Origin: Methanomassiliicoccales archaeon PtaU1.Bin030
Lineage (GTDB): Archaea; Thermoplasmatota; Thermoplasmata; Methanomassiliicoccales; Methanomassiliicoccaceae
Direction: 5' to 3'
Assembly: GCA_002067635.1 (NCBI GenBank)
Contig: MVRB01000106.1
Span: 1-7,961 of the forward strand
DNA length: 7,961 nucleotides
Shown here: positions 1-5,458 of the stretch, piece by piece
How the letters are laid out: each line of letters begins with the position of its first letter
Position numbering within the stretch: position 1 is the stretch's first letter
The notes under the pieces: generated by a model
What the model saw: only the letters and a program-made list of their open reading frames with translations
Database searches by the model: none
What the model was told of the DNA's origin: nothing
Position numbers and translations under genes: made by a program

Positions 1-228
1 TCCATGTTCCAGCTGTTCCTCTCGTCCTCACCGGTACGGAACTACCGTGAGGCGCTGTCATCGGACAGCGCCATGTTCGACCGCCTGTTCCGCCGTCTTC
101 TGGATGAAGGCATCTACCTGGCGCCATCTCAGTTCGAGACCAATTTCCTGTCCACGGCCCACACCGATGAGGACATCAGCAGGACCGTGGATTGCTTTGC
201 CGCCTGCCTGAGCGAGGTGTCCGGATGA
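1..228 (+). CDS. hemL: Glutamate-1-semialdehyde 2,1-aminomutase, C-terminal end (partial)
   Basis: The reading frame is open from base 1 and gives the last 75 residues of a PLP-dependent GSA aminomutase, the cytoplasmic enzyme that turns glutamate-1-semialdehyde into 5-aminolevulinate. What is visible is the typical C-terminal small-domain stretch: SMFQLF, then PVRNY, a 'SD..MFDRLFRRLLDEGIYLAPSQFE' type segment, and a 'STAHTDEDI' motif that in this family precedes the final helix. The PLP lysine and the active-site N-terminal parts lie upstream of the window. The stop codon TGA at 226-228 overlaps the ATG of hemC (ATGA), which implies translational coupling and fits the product's place two steps ahead of hydroxymethylbilane synthase. 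Related class-III aminotransferases are the only real alternative, but the PSQFE/AHT signature and the hem neighbours favour HemL strongly. Confidence 0.93.
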   Translation, partial: SMFQLFLSSSPVRNYREALSSDSAMFDRLFRRLLDEGIYLAPSQFETNFLSTAHTDEDISRTVDCFAACLSEVSG

Positions 229-1100
229 TCGTCGGCACCCGCGGCAGCGCCCTGGCGATGGCCCAGACGAAGATGGTGATGGGGATGCTGGCGGCCCGCG
301 ACCCGGACCTTGAGGTGGAGGTGCTGGAGGTAAGGACCATGGGGGACAGGGTCACCGACCGCCCTCTATCCACCCTCGGCGGCTACGGCGCCTTCACCAA
401 GGAGCTGGACCAGCGCATACTGGACGGGCAGATAGACGTGGCGGTAAACAGCCTTAAGGACATGCCAGTGGACCTGACGCCGGGTACCCGGATGGCGGCG
501 GTCCTCCCGAGAGGGCCGGTGGAGGACATGCTCCTGTCCAAGGTCCCACTTGAGGAGCTTCCATCTGGGGCCGTGGTGGGGTCCTCAAGCGTGCGTCGTC
601 GCTCGCTGCTAGAGGCCAAGAGGCCTGACGTGATGGTGCGGGACCTAAGAGGAAACGTGCCCACGCGAATAAGGAAGTGGAAGGACGGGCAGTACGACGC
701 TATCGTGCTCGCCAAGGCTGGGCTGGACCGCTTGGGGATCACCGAAAAGGGTTTTGTTCTGAACCCCCAGGAGTTCGTCCCTGCCCCAGGCCAGGGCGCC
801 ATCGCCCTGGTGTGTGCCGAGGGCAGCCCGCATCTTCACGTCCTGCAGGCCCTGAACGATATCCGGACACGGACGGAGGTGGAGGCCGAGCGTTACATCC
901 TGAGGGCGCTGGGCGGCGGCTGCTCGGTACCGATAGGGGTGTGGGCATCCATCCACGGGAGCGAGCTGAGGGTCGTCGGTACGGTCACGGGACGTAGCCG
1001 AGATAACATCGTCCACGTCGACCAGGTGGTGCCATTGAGCGACATGAGAACGGAGCTGGATAGGATCGCGGACCTGCTGCGTCCGGCAGTGGGGGGCTAG
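225..1100 (+). CDS. hemC: Porphobilinogen deaminase (hydroxymethylbilane synthase)
   Basis: This cytoplasmic enzyme condenses four porphobilinogens into hydroxymethylbilane. The product is 291 aa, close to the usual 300. It begins MIVGTRGSALA, the classic N-terminus of the family. NSLKDMPVD holds the catalytic Asp (D79, equivalent to E. coli D84). SSVRRRSLL (121-129) and LRGNVPTRIRK (141-151) supply the Arg cluster that binds substrate carboxylates. PAPGQGAIAL lies at 187-196. LGGGCSVPIG (229-238) carries Cys233, which would attach the dipyrromethane cofactor. I chose ATG 225 over the in-frame upstream TTG at 192 because homologues start at this motif, a GAGGTG Shine-Dalgarno site lies about 5 nt upstream, and it makes the ATGA overlap with hemL. 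One oddity is Asn75 where many homologues have His before SxKD. cobA follows after 3 nt. Confidence 0.96.
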   Translation: MIVGTRGSALAMAQTKMVMGMLAARDPDLEVEVLEVRTMGDRVTDRPLSTLGGYGAFTKELDQRILDGQIDVAVNSLKDMPVDLTPGTRMAAVLPRGPVEDMLLSKVPLEELPSGAVVGSSSVRRRSLLEAKRPDVMVRDLRGNVPTRIRKWKDGQYDAIVLAKAGLDRLGITEKGFVLNPQEFVPAPGQGAIALVCAEGSPHLHVLQALNDIRTRTEVEAERYILRALGGGCSVPIGVWASIHGSELRVVGTVTGRSRDNIVHVDQVVPLSDMRTELDRIADLLRPAVGG

Positions 1101-1103
1101 GCC

Positions 1104-1847
1104 ATGCCCGGAGAGGCCTATCTCGTGGGGGCCGGTCCCGGAGATGCCGGCCTAATGACCGTCAAGGGAATGGAACTGCTGAGGAAGGCGGATGTCGTCG
1201 TCTACGACGAGCTAGCGAACCACGATCTCCTGGACCACGTCCGTCCCGGGGCCAAGCTCATTGACGTCGGGAAGCAGGGCGGGCACCATAAGGTCCCGCA
1301 GGAGGGCATAAACGAGATCATTGTGAACGAGGCCAGGGCAGGCAACATGGTGGTCAGGCTGAAGGGCGGCGATCCCTTCCTGTTCGGCCGGGGAGGGGAG
1401 GAGGCAGAGGAGCTCCGGAAGGCCGGCATCGATGTCCATGTGGTGCCAGGGATCACCTCTGCGATCGCAGCCCCCGCGCTGGCAGGGATACCGGTGACGC
1501 ACAGGGACCATGCCCCCATGGTGACCTTCGTCACCGGCCACGAGCGAGGCGATCGCCCCGACGAGCGAATCGACTGGGGGGCTCTAGCCCGGACCGGCGG
1601 TACCATCGTGATACTCATGGGAATGAGCAAACTGGAGCATAACATGTCCCGGCTCATGGAGGCCGGCATGGACCCGGCCACACCTGTGGGGGTCGTCCAT
1701 CGCGGTTCGACACCCCAGCAGAGAGTGGTGATATCCACCCTGAGGGAGGTGGTGAAGGATTGCCGTGACCAGGGAGTAGGCTCGCCCTCGGTCGTGGTAG
1801 TTGGCGATGTGGTGAGATGCCATCACCGGCTGGGTGATCTGCGATGA
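1104..1847 (+). CDS. cobA: Uroporphyrinogen-III C-methyltransferase (SUMT)
   Basis: SUMT uses two S-adenosylmethionines to methylate uroporphyrinogen III at C2 and C7, giving precorrin-2, the common precursor of cobamides, F430, siroheme and archaeal heme. The 247-aa product is of normal length for a single-domain enzyme. It shows the N-terminal YLVGAGPGDAGLMTVKG (6-22), VYDELAN (34-40), the SUMT signature VRLKGGDPFLFGRGGEE (84-100), VPGITSAIAAPALAGIPVTHR (114-134), MVTFVTGH (139-146) and GTIVILMGM (166-174), all in the canonical order. There is no CysG-type dehydrogenase/chelatase domain and no HemD fusion. It starts 3 nt after hemC and its TGA overlaps the hemD ATG (ATGA). Other precorrin methylases (CbiF, CbiL, CbiH) share the fold, but the full GGDPF-FGRGGEE signature and the position between hemC and hemD make SUMT by far the best call. 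Confidence 0.95.
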   Translation: MPGEAYLVGAGPGDAGLMTVKGMELLRKADVVVYDELANHDLLDHVRPGAKLIDVGKQGGHHKVPQEGINEIIVNEARAGNMVVRLKGGDPFLFGRGGEEAEELRKAGIDVHVVPGITSAIAAPALAGIPVTHRDHAPMVTFVTGHERGDRPDERIDWGALARTGGTIVILMGMSKLEHNMSRLMEAGMDPATPVGVVHRGSTPQQRVVISTLREVVKDCRDQGVGSPSVVVVGDVVRCHHRLGDLR

Positions 1848-2650
1848 GGCTGGCGGTGATGCGTCCCAAGGACAAGCTCGAGGAATCGCTCCTGCTGGCC
1901 AGGGAGAAGGGGCTGGAGGTGGTCGCGGCATCCCCCCTGCAGGTGCAGTCCATTGACAGCACGGAGGGTGCTGCCATCATCGAGTTCCTGAAGGAGGGTG
2001 CCGCCGAGGCCGTAGTACTGACCAGCACCACCGGCGTGGAGATCCTGGACCGGATAGCATCGCAGAGGGGGGTTAAGCTCGCTTCTTTGCTCGCAGGATG
2101 CTCCAACATCGCCATCGGACCGTTGACGGCCAAGGCCATGGAGGACCGAGGTATAAGGGTCGACATGGTTCCCGAGGAGCACTCCTCCGACGGCTTGGTC
2201 CGGCAGATGGGGAGGCATCTGGCTGGTAAGAGGGTGTGCCTGCTCCGCTCATCCCACGGTGAGAGGTCACTGTTCGACGGGCTGGTCGAGTGCGGGGCGA
2301 AGGTGACAGAGAAGGTACTGTATCGACTGGTCCCGGACCTAGGCAGCCCAGAGCTCAAGTACCTCATCGATGAGAGCATGGCGGGTAGGGTGGATGCATT
2401 CGCCTTCACATCGTCCCTATCGGCGGAAACATACATCACCGCCGCCGAGCGATCGTACCCGCGGGAGAAGGTCATAGACATGCTGAACGCTCACCTGGTC
2501 GCGGCCATGGGAGGACCGACAAGGAGGAAGCTGGAGGGGATGGGGATCAAAGTCACAGTGGTGCCATCCAGTGCCACCTTCGCGGCCATGCTGGACGGTA
2601 TTCTCTACTGGATGGAGGGTGCCTCTCGGCGACCTACCGGCCGACCGTAA
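1844..2650 (+). CDS. hemD: Uroporphyrinogen-III synthase
   Basis: This enzyme cyclises hydroxymethylbilane with inversion of ring D to form uroporphyrinogen III. The family is poorly conserved in sequence, but the 268-aa product shows the expected landmarks of the two-lobed fold. These are VVLTSTTGVEIL (57-68, the usual 'TS.n.V' strand-helix), IGPLTAKAMEDRGIRVDMVPEE (91-112) followed by SSDGLV, then KRVCLLRSS (129-137) and GAKVTEKVLYRLVP (151-164). In the second lobe come DAFAFTSSLSAETY (184-197) and AMGGPTRRKLEGMGIKVTVVP (221-241). The ATG overlaps the cobA stop, with a GGGTGA sequence a few bases upstream as a modest ribosome site. The last 20 or so residues after the ATFAAMLDGIL helix are a short basic tail. 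It is the last gene of the operon; the next gene converges on it. Confidence 0.92.
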   Translation: MRLAVMRPKDKLEESLLLAREKGLEVVAASPLQVQSIDSTEGAAIIEFLKEGAAEAVVLTSTTGVEILDRIASQRGVKLASLLAGCSNIAIGPLTAKAMEDRGIRVDMVPEEHSSDGLVRQMGRHLAGKRVCLLRSSHGERSLFDGLVECGAKVTEKVLYRLVPDLGSPELKYLIDESMAGRVDAFAFTSSLSAETYITAAERSYPREKVIDMLNAHLVAAMGGPTRRKLEGMGIKVTVVPSSATFAAMLDGILYWMEGASRRPTGRP

Positions 2651-2762
2651 TGGGTTGGGTCAGTGCCCATAGCGGTCTTTCGCGCGGGGCTTTCTGCCCT
2701 GGTACAACCTCAGTGTGATTCATAGAGAAATATCTGAAAGAAGCGACCGCCATCCTCAGGCA
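2651..2762. terminator. Convergent intergenic region, weak termination signals
   Basis: This gap separates the ends of hemD (+) and cbiO (-). On the + strand there are two weak stems after hemD: ATGGG/CCCAT (2650-2654 with 2666-2670) and GGGGC/GCCCT (2686-2690 with 2696-2700, one G-U pair), neither followed by a proper T run. On the - strand, just after cbiO, there are pyrimidine-rich tracts (complement of 2736-2742 and 2724-2730) of the kind archaeal RNA polymerase can terminate at. No gene is seen here. Confidence 0.25.
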
Positions 2763-3953
2763 TCATTTCCGCTCCCGCTTTGCCATCATCTCTGCCTTAA
2801 GCACAACTCCCGTTCTTTCCTCCAGCCTCTCAAGGTTCGATTCCACCAGCGAGATCAGCGGCGTTTCAGTGTACAGGAGGTACTCGTTACCCAGGCTAGC
2901 CTGGAGGATGGCGTTGTCCATGGCATGGAAGGAGTTGTGAACGCTGATCTTCCCCTCCCGGGCAAGGCGCCGGGCCTTGGCACCGTAAGCCCCGGAGAAA
3001 CGAAAAGGGTCGTCCATGCTCTGGGTCGCCTCCTCGGCCTGGGCTGCATAATCAGGGTCGTTGACGTCGATGATGCGCACCGTGCCCTTCGAGCTCACGG
3101 ACTCCTCAATCGCCCTCGAGCATGGGAAGCATTTCTCCGCCAGTTCCATGAGGTTCTTCGGAAGGGGCGCCAGCGGGCGAGCCCGGCGGAGATGCAGCTG
3201 CTGGTTCATGAGCACGGGGAAGGGAGGTACCAGCCTTAACCTGTCCACGAGCCGCTGATCTGCGAAAAGCTCCTCTGGAGTACCTGAATAGATGATCCTG
3301 CCCTGATGCATCACCTTCATCTCGTCCGCCCACTGGTAGGCGGTCTCGATGTCATGAGTTGACATGACCATGGTCATACCTCTGTGGTTCAGCTCGTCCG
3401 AGAGCTCCATGAGCTCGTGCACCATCTCAGGGTCCAGGCCAGCTGTGGGCTCGTCCATGATGAGAACCTTGGGCCTCATGGCCAGAGCCCCTGCGAGGGA
3501 GACCCTCTTCCGCTGACCAAAGGAGAGCTGCTGCGTGGGCCTCTCCCGCAGGTCCTCAAGCCAGACCAGGTGGAGGGCCTCGTCTATGCGCTTCTCCACC
3601 TCCTCCCGGGGCAACCTCAGGTTCATGGGCCCAAAGGCCACGTCCTCTTCCACAGTGGTGGAGAATATCTGATCATCAGGGTTCTGCAAAACCATGCCCA
3701 CGTTCATTCGGAGGGAGGAGAGCGAGCGCTTGTCATACCTCACCTCTCTGCCCTCGAAGAAAACCTTACCTGTCTTTGGCCGGAGGATTCCGTTGAAGTG
3801 CAGGAATAGCGTGCTCTTTCCCGCCCCGTTGGGTCCGAGGAACACCACCTTTCTCCCCCTCTCAAGGGCCATGTCGACACTGTCCAGGGCGAGGACCTCG
3901 TTGGGGTAGGAGAAGCTCAGCCCCTCTGTCCGGATGATGGGATCTGGGGCCAT
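2763..3953 (-). CDS. cbiO: Cobalt/nickel ECF transporter ATPase CbiO with extra C-terminal domain
   Basis: This is the nucleotide-binding subunit that powers an energy-coupling-factor importer, on the cytoplasmic face of the membrane. All ABC motifs are intact: Walker A GPNGAGKST (40-48), Q-loop Q90 in MVLQNPDDQIFSTTVEEDVAFGP (a CbiO/EcfA hallmark), signature LSFGQ (143-147), Walker B VLIMDEP (163-169), D-loop GLD (172-174) and switch His200. The ATPase unit ends near residue 250, normal for CbiO, but the protein runs to 396 aa. The tail (about 255-396) contains CFPC (275-278), a GAYGAKARRLA segment, HNSFH (339-343) and a helical ESNLERLEERTG end. From memory, some archaeal CbiO-like ATPases carry a similar tail; I could not check this. 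Start ATG 3953 lies 3 nt after the cbiQ stop, so the two are co-transcribed. Cobalt is favoured over nickel or a vitamin only by context (the nearby corrin pathway). Confidence 0.93.
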   Translation of the reverse strand: MAPDPIIRTEGLSFSYPNEVLALDSVDMALERGRKVVFLGPNGAGKSTLFLHFNGILRPKTGKVFFEGREVRYDKRSLSSLRMNVGMVLQNPDDQIFSTTVEEDVAFGPMNLRLPREEVEKRIDEALHLVWLEDLRERPTQQLSFGQRKRVSLAGALAMRPKVLIMDEPTAGLDPEMVHELMELSDELNHRGMTMVMSTHDIETAYQWADEMKVMHQGRIIYSGTPEELFADQRLVDRLRLVPPFPVLMNQQLHLRRARPLAPLPKNLMELAEKCFPCSRAIEESVSSKGTVRIIDVNDPDYAAQAEEATQSMDDPFRFSGAYGAKARRLAREGKISVHNSFHAMDNAILQASLGNEYLLYTETPLISLVESNLERLEERTGVVLKAEMMAKRERK

Positions 3954-3956
3954 GGT

Positions 3957-4811
3957 TCACAACCTGAGAAGGGTCCCTAAGGAGGCCAGATCGATCAAAT
4001 GGAGGTTGATCGAGAACAGGACCAGGAACACAGAGATGGCGGCGATCCCCCACCTGAAGGACATCTTCGCGGGGGGACGATAGCAGTGGAACTCCCCGAC
4101 AAAGCTCCTACAGTTCAGGGCGGTCTGCGACCTTTCGGCCATATCCATTGAACGTATGAAGATCCCTACCAGGAGCTTTCCGGTGGTTCGGAATTTGGTC
4201 TTCAGGCCTCGGAAGCCTAGACGGGAATGTGCGGCCACGTACATTGTGTCAAGCTGCTCCAGAAGCAGGAACGAGTAACGGTACACCAGCACTGTCAGCT
4301 CCACCAGCTCAGCCGGTATCCTGATCTGCCGCAGAGCGTTGGCGAGGTATGGGATGGGAGTGGAGGTGGCGAAGAACAGCATTACCGTGATGCCTGCCAC
4401 AGCCCTTAGGAACACCAGGGCACCAAGCTCCAATCCCTGTTTGGTTAGAGATATGACGAATATGCCCAGGTCCATAGACCAGATAGTATCACCGGCGGTT
4501 ACGAACGCGATCATAACGGCGCCGAGGACAAAGATGCCCAGCCCCTCCAGCAAGGCAAGCGCAATGACCTTTGGAAAGCGCATCCGGCTCGACAGGAACA
4601 GGAGCACAAGGCCGATCAAGGCAACGATCATCGGGATCTCCAAGGAGGAGGCTGTGAGCGACGACACCAGCAGGGTCATGGTGAACAAAAGCTTGCCTAA
4701 CGGCGACCACTCTCGGAAGGGGGAGGCATAGGCGATCTCATCCACTGCATGCATCAGCGACCACCCCCCCATGGCGATGCCCTGGCCCACTGAGCCCATG
4801 AATAATATCAT
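3957..4811 (-). CDS. cbiQ: Cobalt/nickel ECF transporter transmembrane protein CbiQ
   Basis: This is the T component that couples ATP hydrolysis by CbiO to the substrate-binding subunit. The product is up to 284 aa, with hydrophobic segments near 43-57, 60-75, 83-104, 112-150 and 253-271. Between them lies the cytoplasmic coupling region with YRYSFLLLEQLDTMYVAAHSRLG (177-199) and AERSQTALNCRSFVGEF (225-241), the two arginine motifs that contact the ATPase; in the second, RSF replaces the usual RGF. The N-terminal HAVDEIAYASPFREWSPLGKL is typical of CbiQ. The start is uncertain. ATG 4811 fits a possible leaderless promoter. ATG 4799 marks where codon third positions become GC-rich, and AGAGG lies about 13 nt upstream of it. 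ATG 4754 (265 aa) has a GGGGTGG just upstream. No cbiM or cbiN gene lies upstream, so the substrate-binding partner must be elsewhere or absent. Confidence 0.92.
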   Translation of the reverse strand: MILFMGSVGQGIAMGGWSLMHAVDEIAYASPFREWSPLGKLLFTMTLLVSSLTASSLEIPMIVALIGLVLLFLSSRMRFPKVIALALLEGLGIFVLGAVMIAFVTAGDTIWSMDLGIFVISLTKQGLELGALVFLRAVAGITVMLFFATSTPIPYLANALRQIRIPAELVELTVLVYRYSFLLLEQLDTMYVAAHSRLGFRGLKTKFRTTGKLLVGIFIRSMDMAERSQTALNCRSFVGEFHCYRPPAKMSFRWGIAAISVFLVLFSINLHLIDLASLGTLLRL

Positions 4812-4838
4812 TCCTCTTGTTATTGTTGATCTGGGGCG

Positions 4839-4845
4839 TTAATTT
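4839..4845 (-). promoter_or_regulatory. Possible TATA element for cbiQO
   Basis: On the - strand the sequence AAATTAA is centred 31 nt upstream of ATG 4811. That is the spacing expected for an archaeal TATA box serving a leaderless or nearly leaderless mRNA. The match to a TATA consensus is only fair and there is no clear purine-rich BRE beside it. If correct, it supports the longest cbiQ start. Confidence 0.25.
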
Positions 4846-5186
4846 GGTAGGCCCGTAAGCATCCAGTACCCATGAATCTGTCAACATATCTGTCGCTCCA
4901 ACGTACGAACTGGGCAAGGAAATGCGCAAACGAGAGGAGAAGGTTTGGTCGTACGCTGTTCCACCGATCGACACCGCAGATACGAGACATCGGTTTTTCA
5001 TGAACGACAGCCCTCTGCACTTATGAACATGAGGCGCTCTTAGTCGGTCCAACGATCCGCTGTTCATTGTTGGCAATATGTTAGGGGGACACGATTTACT
5101 AAAATGCCAATTCATTAGATCATCGACGGTGTCCATCGTGGTGAGGCCTCCTTAAGTTGAACCCAGTGTCCTAGCTCCGACAATAG

Positions 5187-5203
5187 TTGGATATATCATC
5201 CAA
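5187..5203 (-). promoter_or_regulatory. Dyad over a TATA-like core (candidate operator/promoter)
   Basis: TTGGAT (5187-5192) and ATCCAA (5198-5203) form a perfect 6-bp inverted repeat around ATATC, and the dyad spans the TATA-like string ATATAT (5191-5196). Read on the - strand, a start site 25-27 nt downstream would fall near 5168, followed by GGAGG (complement of 5147-5151) and an ATG at 5136, so a leader transcript toward cbiQO is plausible. A dyad over a TATA box is a common design for archaeal repressors, including metal-responsive ones. I cannot assign a regulator. Confidence 0.3.
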
Positions 5204-5259
5204 TTTATCTCGTTATCAGCCATCACGGTAATAATACTTTGTCTACCCTGTTTCCGTCA

Positions 5260-5275
5260 CACCCCCTTCGGGGTG
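5260..5275 (+). other. Strong hairpin CACCCC-CTTC-GGGGTG
   Basis: A perfect 6-bp, mostly G-C stem closes a 4-nt CTTC loop. No T run follows, so it does not look like a terminator of a + strand gene. An AT-rich string (AATAATACTT, 5229-5238) sits about 26 nt upstream of its first base, so if that were a TATA box the transcript would begin right at this stem. Confidence 0.4.
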
Positions 5276-5336
5276 GGCTCCCTTGTCAGTCATTGAACTG
5301 ATTTCCTTCGTAGTGGTAAGGTCATGAGGTTTGCCC

Positions 5337-5359
5337 CCTTTTATCTGGAGGTAAAAAGG
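5337..5359 (+). promoter_or_regulatory. Hairpin enclosing a Shine-Dalgarno site
   Basis: CCTTTT (5337-5342) pairs with AAAAGG (5354-5359). Past a bulged A5353, ATC (5343-5345) pairs with GGT (5350-5352, one G-U pair), leaving the loop TGGA. The sequence GGAGGT (5347-5352), a near-perfect match to the 16S 3' end, lies in this loop and stem and sits 7 nt before ATG 5360. The fold could mask the ribosome site. Stability was judged by eye only. Confidence 0.3.
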
Positions 5360-5458
5360 ATGCAGGAGGAGAGCCATCAACCACAGTATCAATTAACGAT
5401 GTTCTCCAATGCAGGGTTTTTATCATCGAACTCATATGGACAAGTTGCATCTCTTTGA
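5360..5458 (+). CDS. Candidate 32-residue small ORF overlapping the response-regulator start
   Basis: ATG 5360 follows GGAGGT with 7 nt spacing, the best ribosome-binding site in the whole intergenic region. The frame runs 32 codons (MQEESHQPQY, a middle LTMFSNAGFL, ending YGQVASL) to TGA 5456-5458, which overlaps the TTG start of the next gene as TTGA. The peptide is polar, rich in Gln and Ser, with no recognisable motif or membrane segment. The same frame is open back to ATG 5324 (44 codons), but that start has no good ribosome site. It could be a leader peptide that couples translation of the regulator, or a chance frame. Codon third positions are not strongly GC-biased, unlike the neighbouring genes, which argues for caution. 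Confidence 0.3.
   Translation: MQEESHQPQYQLTMFSNAGFLSSNSYGQVASL
5417..5424 (+). promoter_or_regulatory. Possible TATA box for the REC-PAS-PAS gene
   Basis: TTTTTATC is centred about 35 nt upstream of the TTG start at 5455, which would give an mRNA with a leader of roughly 9 nt. This spacing resembles that of the TATA-like box before the gene at 6863. It competes with the idea that the gene is translated from a longer mRNA by coupling to the small ORF. Confidence 0.35.

Larger units (their letters stand above)
4812..5454. other. Long AT-richer intergenic region between cbiQ and the response-regulator gene
   Basis: About 640 bases without a confident gene, between divergently transcribed cbiQ (-) and the REC-PAS-PAS gene (+). 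Base composition is visibly more AT-rich and codon-like periodicity is weak. It contains a possible TATA element close to cbiQ (4839-4845), a dyad with a TATA-like core (5187-5203), a strong hairpin (5260-5275), a second hairpin enclosing a Shine-Dalgarno sequence (5337-5359) and a candidate 32-codon ORF (5360-5458). A 132-codon frame on the - strand (5136 to 4738) with a GGAGG 10 nt upstream also lies here and runs into cbiQ. I do not recognise its product and do not call it as a gene. Confidence 0.6.

Noticed and set aside
1202..1738. A 178-codon - strand frame inside cobA
   Set aside because: It lies entirely within the SUMT gene, whose motifs are continuous; the product is low-complexity Ser/Pro-rich with no family likeness.
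1654..2481. A 275-codon open frame on the - strand across cobA and hemD
   Set aside because: It is antisense to two clearly recognised genes, has a Ser/Pro/Arg-rich product with no motif, and is what GC-rich third positions produce on the opposite strand.
3384..3809. A 141-codon + strand frame inside cbiO, and the 174-codon + strand frame at 2715-3239
   Set aside because: Both are antisense to the intact ABC motifs or C-terminal domain of cbiO and show His/Leu-rich shadow composition.
5286..5301. TCAGT/ACTGA inverted repeat
   Set aside because: With only 5-bp arms and a 6-nt loop, it is expected by chance in a region of this size.
4812..5454. Cobalamin riboswitch, CRISPR array, tRNA or insertion-sequence remnant in the long intergenic region
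   Set aside because: I found no B12-box-like sequence, no regularly spaced repeats, no cloverleaf and no terminal inverted repeats or transposase fragments.
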